NCBI RefSeq assembly: GCF_002179635.1
Contig: NZ_NFOE01000091.1
Location: 16,606 to 80,605 of the forward strand
Length of the DNA stretch: 64,000 bases
Reading direction: 5' to 3'
Origin: Campylobacter jejuni
Lineage (GTDB): Bacteria; Campylobacterota; Campylobacteria; Campylobacterales; Campylobacteraceae
The position numbers and the translations under genes are program-made. A model generated the notes under the pieces. It worked only from the letters and a program-made list of their open reading frames with translations. It was not told the DNA's origin and ran no database searches. The stretch's first letter is position 1. Every line of letters begins with the position of its first letter. Positions 55,586-64,000 of this stretch are shown piece by piece.

Positions 55586-56542
55586 ATGAGTCAAATCGAT
55601 GCGATTAAAATAGCCAAAGAAGTTTTTGAGATAGAATCAAAAACGATTTTAGATTTATGTGATAACTTAGATGAAGATTTTAGTAAAGCAGTTGAGTTGA
55701 TTTTATCTATTAAAGGCAGGTGTGTTGTAAGTGGCATGGGCAAATCAGGCCATATAGGGGCTAAGATAGCTGCAACCTTAGCCAGCACAGGTACTCCAAG
55801 CTTTTTTATGCATCCGGGTGAAGCATTGCATGGAGATCTTGGTATGCTCACAAGTGAGGATGTGCTTTTGGCTATTTCAAATTCAGGAGAAACTGAAGAG
55901 GTTTTAAAACTCATACCAGTAATCAAAAAAAGAAAAATTCCTTTAATTGTTATGGCAGGAAATCAAAACTCTACTTTGGCCAAACAAGCAGATATTTTTA
56001 TAAACATAGCAGTAAAAAAAGAAGCTTGCCCACTTCAACTTGCTCCAACTTCTTCTACAACTGCTACTTTGGCTATGGGTGATGCTATAGCAGTGGCTTT
56101 AATGAGAGCAAGGAAATTTAGACCTGATGATTTTGCTTTATTTCACCCAGGAGGAAGTTTAGGTAGAAAGCTTTTAACTAGGGTGGGAGATTTGATGGTG
56201 TCAAATAATCTACCTATAGTAAATCCTGAGAGTGAATTTAATGAGTTAGTTGATGTGATGACTAGTGGTAAGTTAGGACTTTGCATAGTACTTGAAAATG
56301 AAAAGCTAGTTGGGATTATCACAGATGGAGACTTAAGAAGAGCATTAAGAGCAAATGATAAGCCAAGATTTGATTTTAAAGCTAAAGAAATCATGAGCGA
56401 GAGTCCAAAAACCATAGAAGCAAGTGCTATGGCAAGTGAGGCAGAAGAGCTTATGCTAAAACATAAAATCAAAGAAATAGTCGTTACTCAAGATGAAAAA
56501 ATAATAGGCATTATACAACTTTATGCGATAGGTAATGTGTGA
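55586..56542 (+). CDS. kpsF: D-arabinose-5-phosphate isomerase KpsF
   Basis: 318 residues: SIS sugar-isomerase domain (~35-185, SGMGKSGHIGAKIAATLASTG, SNSGETEEVLK) and two CBS domains (~205-318). It makes arabinose-5-phosphate for Kdo, the usual anchor sugar of this capsule type. The stop overlaps the next start in a GTGA arrangement. Confidence 0.94.
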   Translation: MSQIDAIKIAKEVFEIESKTILDLCDNLDEDFSKAVELILSIKGRCVVSGMGKSGHIGAKIAATLASTGTPSFFMHPGEALHGDLGMLTSEDVLLAISNSGETEEVLKLIPVIKKRKIPLIVMAGNQNSTLAKQADIFINIAVKKEACPLQLAPTSSTTATLAMGDAIAVALMRARKFRPDDFALFHPGGSLGRKLLTRVGDLMVSNNLPIVNPESEFNELVDVMTSGKLGLCIVLENEKLVGIITDGDLRRALRANDKPRFDFKAKEIMSESPKTIEASAMASEAEELMLKHKIKEIVVTQDEKIIGIIQLYAIGNV

Positions 56543-57627
56543 TATTTATGCTTTTAAAATGCTATATTATTGTGAAGCAAGTATTGTTTCAAATTGTTTA
56601 TTATTTTTATTATTTTTTATTTTCTAGTAAAAAAACATTATTAATTATTTATTCCAATTCTAGCATACTTTATTCAAATTTAAAAGAATTAGAAAAATGT
56701 CTTAAAAAACATAGTATTAAATATAAGGTTATTTTTAACACCAAATCTATAAATAATATTAAACATATAGCTAATTCATCTATTATCATAATAGACCAAT
56801 CAAATTATTTTTTATCATATATAAAACTTTTTCCGTCGACAAAAGTACTTCAATTGTGGCATGGAGGAGGGTTGTATAAAAAAGTTGCCTTTGATAAAAT
56901 ACTTTCTTTAGAGGGTAATAAAAATATTACACGAATTTATCGCAATATATCTTTTTTGAATATTTCAGACAAAAAATTAGTGAATGAATATTCTCGTATG
57001 TTTAATATTCATAAAGAAAATATTATAAATTATGGTTTACCAAGAACAGATCGTTTGTTTTCTAGAGATACCTTGAAAGACAAGAAAGAATTTCTTCTAA
57101 TGTATCCTGAAATTGGTAGTAAAAAAATATGTTTATATGCGCCAACATTTCGAGAGGATGCCAAACAGCAGCGTAAATTGTTAAAAATAGAAGAAAATAT
57201 GGCTGAGCAGTTACAAGATTATATAATTATATATAGAGCACATCCTACTTTAAAAATATCTGATAATATAAAGGGTATAATTGATGTCAGTAATCTAGAA
57301 TTGGATTTTGTTTTGTCTATTACGGATATACTTATTAGTGATTATTCATCAATCATTTTTGATTATTCTTTTTTTAAAAGACCTATAGTTTTATATGTTC
57401 CAGATCTAAAAGAATATTTTATAAAAAAGAAGCAATTGTATTTTCACCCATCAGAGCTTGTGGGTTGTTCTAATGTATGTTATAACAGTACTGAATTAGC
57501 CAATGTAGTAAAAAGAGCCACATATAAGATTGACTTATGGGATTCTTTTATGAGTAATTGTAAGGGTAATTCTTGTCAACAATTAGTAGGTTTTATAAAG
57601 AATTTGCAAATTAAAGGAGATATATGA
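56539..57627 (+). CDS. CDP-glycerol/ribitol-type polyol phosphotransferase
   Basis: 362 residues, Glyphos_transf (TagB/TagF) family. Motifs [12 protein letters not shown] (~105-116), [15 protein letters not shown] and [12 protein letters not shown] with the conserved acidic/Ser residues. It would transfer glycerol- or ribitol-phosphate from a CDP-polyol. The GTG at 56539 overlaps the kpsF stop by 4 bases; an ATG at 56548 is the alternative start, and neither has a strong ribosome-binding site. The DNA looks more AT-rich than kpsMTEDF, the usual sign of a variable capsule segment. Confidence 0.85.
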   Translation: MIFMLLKCYIIVKQVLFQIVYYFYYFLFSSKKTLLIIYSNSSILYSNLKELEKCLKKHSIKYKVIFNTKSINNIKHIANSSIIIIDQSNYFLSYIKLFPSTKVLQLWHGGGLYKKVAFDKILSLEGNKNITRIYRNISFLNISDKKLVNEYSRMFNIHKENIINYGLPRTDRLFSRDTLKDKKEFLLMYPEIGSKKICLYAPTFREDAKQQRKLLKIEENMAEQLQDYIIIYRAHPTLKISDNIKGIIDVSNLELDFVLSITDILISDYSSIIFDYSFFKRPIVLYVPDLKEYFIKKKQLYFHPSELVGCSNVCYNSTELANVVKRATYKIDLWDSFMSNCKGNSCQQLVGFIKNLQIKGDI

Positions 57628-58337
57628 AAACCATAGCACTGATTTTTGCTGGTGGCACTGGTCAAAGGATGAATATTTCTTCTGGTTTACCAAAGCAGTT
57701 TTTGTTAATAGAAGATAAGCCTGTTATAATCCATACTCTAGAGATTTTTTCTAATCACAAGGATATAGATGGGATTGTTGTTGTGTGTTTAAAAGATTAT
57801 ATGGATGAATTATATCACAATATTAAAAAGTACTCGATAAAGAAAATTATTGAAATTACAAATGGTGGCTTGTCTGGCCAACAGTCTATTTTTAATGGTT
57901 TGACATTAATCAAAAAGATAGTAAAAACTAACCCCTATGTATTAATTCATGATGGTGTTCGACCTTTAGTTACGGGCAAGGAAATATCTCAAAGTTTATC
58001 ATGTGCATATGCAAATGGAAATTCAATTAGTTATTCTAAAATGACTGAAACAGTTTTATACAAAGCTGAAAACACAGAAATCTTAAACCGAGATAAGTGT
58101 TTTCATGTTAAAGCTCCTCAAATTTTTAAACTCAATGATATATATGATTTACATATTAAGTCTCAAAAAGAAGATTTGGAGTTTATTGATTCGGCTTCTA
58201 TGGCATTTCATTATGGATTGGAATTATATTTTACCGAGTGTTCAAATAATAATATAAAACTAACAACACCTAAGGATTTTTATATGATCCAAGCACTAAT
58301 GCAAGCAAAAAAAGTTGAAAGTATTTTTGGGGTATAG
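57624..58337 (+). CDS. IspD/TarI-family cytidylyltransferase, capsule CDP-polyol synthesis
   Basis: 237 residues with [27 protein letters not shown] and VKAPQIFKL, typical of IspD/TarI. The housekeeping IspD is in the ispDF fusion at 6795, so this copy should make a different CDP-alcohol such as CDP-ribitol or CDP-glycerol for the neighbouring phosphotransferases. It overlaps the preceding gene by 4 bases and the next gene follows after 3 bases. The exact polyol cannot be read from sequence. Confidence 0.86.
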   Translation: MKTIALIFAGGTGQRMNISSGLPKQFLLIEDKPVIIHTLEIFSNHKDIDGIVVVCLKDYMDELYHNIKKYSIKKIIEITNGGLSGQQSIFNGLTLIKKIVKTNPYVLIHDGVRPLVTGKEISQSLSCAYANGNSISYSKMTETVLYKAENTEILNRDKCFHVKAPQIFKLNDIYDLHIKSQKEDLEFIDSASMAFHYGLELYFTECSNNNIKLTTPKDFYMIQALMQAKKVESIFGV

Positions 58338-58340
58338 GTT

Positions 58341-59348
58341 ATGAATGAAATTTTAGAAAGAAGATTAAAGCTATTAGAAGATAACTTCAAATTTAATATT
58401 AATAAAATGACAAATAAAAAAATCCTTATCACCGGAGCAAATGGATATATAGGTTCAATTTTGACTTTGATTTTACATTATAACGCAAAATTATATTGTC
58501 TTGTTAGAGACAAAGATAAGATGATTAAACGTTTTCAAGAAATTTGTGGCGATATAGATAAGATTAGTATCTATGAAGATTTGCATAAAATAAAAGATAA
58601 GATTGATATTGTTATTCATTGTGCAGCGCCCACACAAAGTGATTTTTTTATTGAAAATCCTATAGATACTGTAGATATTATATATACTAATACTAAAAAT
58701 ATTCTAGATTTCTCAAAAAAAAATAACGTTGAAAAAGTTATATTTTTATCAACAATGGAAATTTATGGAGATGTAATAGGCGATAATATTGTTGAAGATG
58801 ATATAGGAAAATTTAGTGTTACTAATACTAGAAATTCATATCCTTTAGCCAAACAAATTAGTGAATTTATGGTTCATTCATACTCAAAAAAATGCTCATT
58901 TAGTGCTTCTATAGTGAGATTAACACAGACTATTGGTCCTACAGCACAAATTAACGATAATAGGGTTTATATGGATTTTATTCGTTCGGCATTAAAAAAA
59001 TCCAAAATCACATTATTTACTAAAGGTGAAACAAAAAGAGAGTATATAGATGTATTTGATGTTGCTATGGCTATTATTTTTATAGCGTGTGAGAAAAAAT
59101 TATTTGAGATATACAATATATCAAATCCGAATATTTTTATTAGCATTTATGATCTAGCAAAAACTATTTCAAACAAATTAAAAGCAGAACTTGTTTTTGA
59201 TTTGCAAAGAGATACATCTCGGTATCTTCCACCTTTTATAAGAAAATTAAACTCTGATAAAATATATCAATTAGGTTGGAAGCCCTTATTTAGCTTAAAT
59301 CAATCTCTAGATGATATGATTAATTATATTAAGGATATAAATGAATAA
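58341..59348 (+). CDS. NAD-dependent epimerase/dehydratase
   Basis: 335 residues, extended SDR. Cofactor motif TGANGYIGS (~31-39), STMEIYGD, catalytic YPLAK (~168-172), and [10 protein letters not shown]. An unusual ~25-residue helical N-terminal extension precedes the Rossmann fold. It probably modifies a nucleotide sugar or reduces the polyol precursor used by the adjacent cytidylyltransferase; substrate unknown. It overlaps the next gene by 8 bases. Confidence 0.85.
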   Translation: MNEILERRLKLLEDNFKFNINKMTNKKILITGANGYIGSILTLILHYNAKLYCLVRDKDKMIKRFQEICGDIDKISIYEDLHKIKDKIDIVIHCAAPTQSDFFIENPIDTVDIIYTNTKNILDFSKKNNVEKVIFLSTMEIYGDVIGDNIVEDDIGKFSVTNTRNSYPLAKQISEFMVHSYSKKCSFSASIVRLTQTIGPTAQINDNRVYMDFIRSALKKSKITLFTKGETKREYIDVFDVAMAIIFIACEKKLFEIYNISNPNIFISIYDLAKTISNKLKAELVFDLQRDTSRYLPPFIRKLNSDKIYQLGWKPLFSLNQSLDDMINYIKDINE

Positions 59349-62300
59349 AATAAAAAAATACTTGTTTAAAATTTTTAGATTTTTGCCATTAAGCAAAAAT
59401 AAAATAGTTTTTATCGCACATTCTGCAAGTAGATTTGATTGCAATCCTAAGGCTATTTTCGAGGATTTGTTGAAAAATAAGGTAAAAGCTAAATATGTTT
59501 GGATTTTGAATAAAAAATTTCATAAAGAATATAAAGATAAATATCCAATGGTGTCTTTTGTTTCTCCTAGTTCTTTTAAAGCTTTTTTTCATTTAAGCAC
59601 CTGTAGAGTTTTTATTAATAATCAAATCCATGTTTATTATAAAAAGATGGGATTTAATAAAAGATCAGAGCAATTATATTTGCAAACTTGGCATGGTTCT
59701 TTTGGAATGAAACATATACCAATCTCAGATGATTTAAATATGGTTCACAATGCTTGTATGGATATGGATTATTGGATAACCAATAGTATTTTTGAAAGTA
59801 TTGTGTATAAAAATACTTTTGATAAAAATGCTAGGTTTTTGGAAATAGGACATGCAAGAAGTGATTTTTTATTTTCAGATCGTGTTGAAAAAATTCATAA
59901 TTATTATAACCTGCAAAAGGATTTCAAAATTATACTTTATGCTCCTACTAAGAGAGATAATATATTTAATAATTATAATTTGGATTTTGTTAAACTAAAA
60001 AGTATTTTTGAGTATAAATTTAAACATAAATTTGTAATATTGGTGAGAATGCATAGAAATTTGCATTTTGAATTGAAAAATGATGATGTTATTGATGCTT
60101 TTGATTATCCTGATGTGATGGAGCTTGTTAAAGAATGTGATGTTTTGATTTCGGATTATTCTTCTATTATTTGTGATTTTGCATTAACTTACAAGCCTAT
60201 ATTTATCTATGCAAATGACTATGATAGTTTTATACTTACATCTAAACTTTATCATGATTACTCAAAATTACCTTTTGGTTTGGCTAAAAATTTTGATGAA
60301 TTAGAAAAAAGCATTATAAATTTTGATCATGATGTTTATAAACATGAGCTAAAGGTATGGCTAGAAAGTGTCGGATGCATAGAAGATGGTAAGGCTGGTA
60401 AAAAAATATCAAGCTTGATTACACAGTTTATTGAAAAAGATAGAGATTTGAATCTTTATACTACTAACCAAGTTACTCCTTATATAGCAAAAATTATGGG
60501 TTTTAAGAATATTTATTTTACTTTTAGAAATATTGGTGATCAAATCATTATGATGAGGTCTTTGGAATTATTACATCAAAAAACTAAACAATTTTTTTTA
60601 ATAGGAACCACTCTGCCAGACTTATGGAAAGAAGTAAAATTTGTAAAGGTTGTTAATCTTAAAGAAATTAAACTTCATATATATCAAAAAGAACAATTTG
60701 ATCTAATGGCAAGTTATGGTATAAAACCTATTTTTTTAACACAAGAGTCGTTTAATAAAGAAAAAGGTAAATACATAAGAACCTATGGACCTAGTCATAT
60801 AGTTGCAAATGTATGCTCCAAGCTTGGGTTGGAAGGTGATATTGTAGTTGATTTAAATTTTCCTTTGAGTGAAAAAGAAAAAGCTTTTGGGCGATTTGTG
60901 CCTGAAAATAGAAAACAAATAGCTATTATTTCAGGGGGTTTGCAAAGATATAAAACATATCCATTTGAAAAATTACAAGAGGTTGTAAATTCGTTACAAG
61001 AAAAATATGATTTTATCCAAATTGGCACTAAGAAAGATTTGCCTTTAAGAGGTGCTTTAGATTTAAGAGAAAAACTAACATTGCGAGAAGTTGCTAGCAC
61101 GCTATATAACTCAGATTTATTTGTAGGTGGTATAGGAGGACTAATGCATATGGCTAATGCTGTAGGCTGTCCTAGTGTAGTGTTGTATAGTGAAGCTGAA
61201 CCAGAATATATGGTTAATTATAATAACAACACAAATGTTTTTCCTGTTGATAATGCATGTGTTAAATGCACCGAAGGTAAACATTGTCCTTGGACTTCTC
61301 CTTGTAAAGCAGAAGATCAAAAGTACTCATGCATTGATAATATTCAAATAGAAGATATTATACAAGCTATTAATAAACGTATCGAGTTACCTAGAAATTT
61401 AAATAAACCTACAATTTATCATATTAAGCAAAAAAAAGTTTATGGTTTGGAAGAGCAAAAAAAGGTAGGATTTTCTTTTCAATCCTCTAATAAACTAGGT
61501 ATCTATATAGATAAGAAAAAAGATAAAGATAAAAAAGTATTACAGTTTAACTTTTTTGGTATAAAGCCAATATCATTTTTATGGAAAAGCAAATACTATA
61601 AATTGCGCGTGTTTAATATACACTTGTCATTAGATAAGGCTACCGTAAAATTTAGAATTGGTAAAAAAAAAATAATTACAAATCAAAAGCCTGATTTGTT
61701 TTGTAATGTGGGGGATTTTGAGTGGATTAAAGGATTTGAAAACTATTGCAGTCGGTTTTTAAGTTTTCAAAAATATTTTGATAAAGATAGCTTGGGGTTG
61801 TTGCATTATATTTTTCAAGTAAAATTGATGTCAAAAAAAACAAACAAATCGTATGTAGAAACAAATTATTACATAAAAAAAGAAGATATAGCCATACGAA
61901 ATGAGTTGGTTGGTCTTAATCACTCTGTGGGTAAAGTGTTCTTTGAAGGTCAGCCTACGGATATGTATATTTATAATGGTTACATTACTTTAATGAAAGT
62001 TCAAAATTCCTATGTTTTGTCACATAATTGTTTTATTAGAGAAAATTATAATACCTATATTAAAAACAATGATATTGTTGATATAGGCACGGGAAATGGT
62101 TTAAGTAGTTTATACTTGAGTGAATATACTGATAAATTTGTTTATTCTTTTGAAGCTTCTAGTAAAGTGTATGAGTTGTTTCAAGAGTGTATAAAATTAA
62201 ATAACAAACAAGATAAGATTATATCTTGCAATGTGGCAATAGGCTCTAAAAAGCAATCTGTTTATGTGGACAATAACATTAGCAATAGCAATATAACAAG

Positions 62301-62616
62301 CTTAAGTGTAAAATCAAGTTCTATTTTAATGGACAAGTTGGATGATATCGTCAATCAGCTAAATATTCAGCCAAAAATGATTAATGTTTGGGTTAATGGA
62401 GATGAATATGAGTGTTTATTGGGAATGCATACTACCATAGAAAAATTTAGACCAATAGTTCATATTAATATATCCAAATCAGCAAAAATTTTATTTTCTG
62501 TTATTGATTTTGCAGTAAAGAATTTTAGTGCATATGATTTTGAAATAAAAAAAACTATAGAACCTCATATTGTTCAAGAGTTATTTTTAATTGCAACTCC
62601 AAAAGAATTAAAATAA
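59341..62616 (+). CDS. Three-domain capsule protein: polyol phosphotransferase, GT9-like, FkbM-like methyltransferase
   Basis: 1091 residues, no membrane helix. Domain 1 (~1-365) is Glyphos_transf-like: [12 protein letters not shown] with W117-H118-G119, YAPTKRD, and [10 protein letters not shown] at 271-280. Domain 2 (~385-685) resembles ADP-heptose-type glycosyltransferases ([54 protein letters not shown]) and carries five Cys between 640 and 664. An ill-defined linker (~690-860) follows. Domain 3 (~908-1091) resembles FkbM methyltransferases ([16 protein letters not shown]), but the usual DVEGaE block reads [15 protein letters not shown]. The frame is continuous, so the fusion is real in this sequence. 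Confidence 0.83.
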   Translation: MNKIKKYLFKIFRFLPLSKNKIVFIAHSASRFDCNPKAIFEDLLKNKVKAKYVWILNKKFHKEYKDKYPMVSFVSPSSFKAFFHLSTCRVFINNQIHVYYKKMGFNKRSEQLYLQTWHGSFGMKHIPISDDLNMVHNACMDMDYWITNSIFESIVYKNTFDKNARFLEIGHARSDFLFSDRVEKIHNYYNLQKDFKIILYAPTKRDNIFNNYNLDFVKLKSIFEYKFKHKFVILVRMHRNLHFELKNDDVIDAFDYPDVMELVKECDVLISDYSSIICDFALTYKPIFIYANDYDSFILTSKLYHDYSKLPFGLAKNFDELEKSIINFDHDVYKHELKVWLESVGCIEDGKAGKKISSLITQFIEKDRDLNLYTTNQVTPYIAKIMGFKNIYFTFRNIGDQIIMMRSLELLHQKTKQFFLIGTTLPDLWKEVKFVKVVNLKEIKLHIYQKEQFDLMASYGIKPIFLTQESFNKEKGKYIRTYGPSHIVANVCSKLGLEGDIVVDLNFPLSEKEKAFGRFVPENRKQIAIISGGLQRYKTYPFEKLQEVVNSLQEKYDFIQIGTKKDLPLRGALDLREKLTLREVASTLYNSDLFVGGIGGLMHMANAVGCPSVVLYSEAEPEYMVNYNNNTNVFPVDNACVKCTEGKHCPWTSPCKAEDQKYSCIDNIQIEDIIQAINKRIELPRNLNKPTIYHIKQKKVYGLEEQKKVGFSFQSSNKLGIYIDKKKDKDKKVLQFNFFGIKPISFLWKSKYYKLRVFNIHLSLDKATVKFRIGKKKIITNQKPDLFCNVGDFEWIKGFENYCSRFLSFQKYFDKDSLGLLHYIFQVKLMSKKTNKSYVETNYYIKKEDIAIRNELVGLNHSVGKVFFEGQPTDMYIYNGYITLMKVQNSYVLSHNCFIRENYNTYIKNNDIVDIGTGNGLSSLYLSEYTDKFVYSFEASSKVYELFQECIKLNNKQDKIISCNVAIGSKKQSVYVDNNISNSNITSLSVKSSSILMDKLDDIVNQLNIQPKMINVWVNGDEYECLLGMHTTIEKFRPIVHINISKSAKILFSVIDFAVKNFSAYDFEIKKTIEPHIVQELFLIATPKELK

Positions 62617-62625
62617 GGGATCGAA

Positions 62626-64000
62626 ATGGGTAAGATTATAGCAGCAAGACAAGATGGATTATGCTCTAGATTAGGTGCAATCTTAAACGCGATGTATTTG
62701 GCAAAAAAAACACAAAAAGATTTTTATTATTTTTGGCCAGATTCAGAAGAGCAAATGAAAAAATGGGAAGAAATCAAAACTCAAAATAATTTCAGAAGTC
62801 TTGAATGTGATAATGAAAAAAATATTTTTTCCAAAGATTTTATAGAGAGCTTTTCTATGGGCACTTCTTTTCAAAACCCAGGGATGCCTTATGGTTTAAA
62901 ACAACACCATAGCGTGTTTAAAACTACTCTAGAAGAGTTAACAGTCAAAGATGAAGATATATATATTTCTCATATTCCTTGTTTTAATTATATTAATGAT
63001 ATTGATAAAAAAGATTATTATGAGAATATGAAAAATTTATGGCAGCAGATTGATTTTCATCCAAGAATTAAAAATATAATAAATAAAGCAAGAAAAATAG
63101 CTAAACAGTTAGGTGGTTTTATCGCAATTCATATAAGAATTGCTGATGTAGCATTAAATGAATTGTATAAAAATACAGGTTTTTTTGTTTATAAATTTTC
63201 ACCTTTGGAATTGGTTTTTGAAATAATCAAGCAAAAAACAAAAGATGGTAAAATTGTTTTATTTTCGGATGATCTTGATGGTGCAAAGGTTTTACAACGC
63301 TATTGCTTTGCAAAAAAAATAGAAAATATCTTTGTAGTTGATGAATTTATAGATAATGATATCCAAGATGAAAATGATAGAGCTTTTTTTGAAATAGCTC
63401 TCATGGGTTTTGCAGAAAAAGTATATACAGGAGATTCAAATTTTTCAAAATTTGCTTCAAGGATTGGGCTTGGAGAGGAAGCAACATACATTTCCCAAGT
63501 ATTTTCAAATCAGCAAAGATATGATCTTATAATCCATAATAGTGATAATAACCTTATTTTAAAACCTTTACAAGAAGCTTATAAATATTTGTATTTATAT
63601 ACAAGAGGGAGACTTATAAAAAAACCTTGGAATGAACTAGAGAATATAGCCTTCAAGGCTTTAGGATTAGATCCAGTAAATAGTTTGTATAAAATTTGCA
63701 TACTAGAGTGTTTTTTGCGTCAAAAGCACTATGAAAAAGCAGAAGCGTTTTTGGCTGATATTTTTAGAAATGATTTTGCGAATTTCATCAAAGATCTTCT
63801 AAATCCAATGATGATTTTTAAAGATTCTTTCTTTGAAATTCTCTCTCAAGTTGATGTCGAATATAATAAATTGCATTTGTTATATTTATTCACACTTAAA
63901 AATGACAAAAAATCACTAGGAGCACCATCTCGTATTAAAAACCATCTTGCTTATAGATTGGGACAAATTGCAATAGCAAATTCTAAAACAATAGGTGGTT
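62626..64000 (+). CDS. Capsule glycosyltransferase-like protein (3' end outside window)
   Basis: The open frame runs from ATG 62626 (MGKIIAARQDGLCSRLGAIL) to the window edge, 458 codons visible and no stop. The ribosome-binding site is AAGGGA. Residues ~1-300 resemble fucosyltransferase-type enzymes: an opening DGLxxRLxAxxNAxYLA pattern, FIAIHIRIADV where such enzymes have HxRxGD, LFSDD, and YTGDSNFSKFASRIG. From ~330 a second helical region begins (ALGLDPVNSLYKICILECFL, then NHLAYRLGQIAIANSKTIGG), a tail I associate with several Campylobacter capsule proteins. Sugar specificity unknown. Confidence 0.75.
   Translation, partial: MGKIIAARQDGLCSRLGAILNAMYLAKKTQKDFYYFWPDSEEQMKKWEEIKTQNNFRSLECDNEKNIFSKDFIESFSMGTSFQNPGMPYGLKQHHSVFKTTLEELTVKDEDIYISHIPCFNYINDIDKKDYYENMKNLWQQIDFHPRIKNIINKARKIAKQLGGFIAIHIRIADVALNELYKNTGFFVYKFSPLELVFEIIKQKTKDGKIVLFSDDLDGAKVLQRYCFAKKIENIFVVDEFIDNDIQDENDRAFFEIALMGFAEKVYTGDSNFSKFASRIGLGEEATYISQVFSNQQRYDLIIHNSDNNLILKPLQEAYKYLYLYTRGRLIKKPWNELENIAFKALGLDPVNSLYKICILECFLRQKHYEKAEAFLADIFRNDFANFIKDLLNPMMIFKDSFFEILSQVDVEYNKLHLLYLFTLKNDKKSLGAPSRIKNHLAYRLGQIAIANSKTIGG

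Noticed and set aside
56539..64000. Phase-variable poly-G tracts in the capsule genes
   Set aside because: I looked for long G or C runs typical of Campylobacter contingency genes; the longest G run I saw was five (near 60934), too short.
1..64000. Mobile elements, prophage or integrated plasmid
   Set aside because: No transposase, integrase other than Cas1, or phage structural gene was seen, and no attachment-site duplication was visible around the tRNA-Phe.

Overview
The window is a chromosomal segment of a thermotolerant Campylobacter. The DNA is very AT-rich. Many genes are in groupings I know from C. jejuni: mrp/dapD beside ispDF-regulator-sat-pgpA, dps/pgi/galU, tilS-rimO-prfB, murD-mraY/gpmI/fabG, fliL-acpS, katA-ankyrin, feoAB, acpP-fabF-accA and kpsMTEDF. 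These blocks are joined in a different order from C. jejuni, and the II-C CRISPR locus looks like a relative of C. jejuni's. A member of the C. lari group is the most likely source; I cannot settle the species.

Layout. 1-4280: the end of a type II-C CRISPR-Cas locus (3' two thirds of cas9, cas1, cas2, tracrRNA on the minus strand, and an array of 11 perfect repeats, 11 spacers and one decayed terminal repeat, also read from the minus strand). 4285-10295: pgpA, an ATP-sulfurylase-like gene, a receiver-degenerate regulator and ispDF in one minus-strand operon, divergent from mrp and dapD. 10306-19208: dps with a lipase-like gene, pgi-galU, a YigZ protein, an ABC-F/hypothetical group with an internal sigma-54 promoter, a degenerate GGDEF membrane protein and a phosphohexomutase. 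19189-32403: tilS, rimO, prfB, a Usp protein coupled to a potassium-channel-like protein, a BspA/DUF285 repeat protein, yeiH/lysR, murD-mraY, gpmI, fabG, acpS, fliL.

32470-44769: a metabolic/oxidative-stress region. Two YheO/DauR-type regulators flank katA, an ankyrin gene, argH and a Dcu transporter. The second regulator is divergent from a tight five-gene operon (ridA, dcuC-like, metC-like, a fumarase/PurB-superfamily lyase, MmgE/PrpD). All five look intact here; as I remember it, the C. jejuni NCTC 11168 counterpart is partly pseudogenised. The set suggests breakdown of an amino-acid/C4-dicarboxylate conjugate giving fumarate and an enamine that RidA hydrolyses. This is the best candidate for an undescribed pathway in the window.

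44863-51288: feoAB, tenA, fatty-acid genes acpP-fabF-accA, tRNA-Phe and a ferritin-like DUF455 gene. 51370-64000: the start of a capsule locus: kpsMTEDF for export and Kdo supply, then two CDP-polyol phosphotransferase-type proteins, an IspD/TarI-like cytidylyltransferase, an NAD-dependent epimerase/dehydratase, a 1091-residue three-domain protein and a glycosyltransferase-like gene cut by the window end. Together these suggest a capsule with teichoic-acid-like polyol phosphate. No insertion sequence, prophage, rRNA or long poly-G tract was seen.
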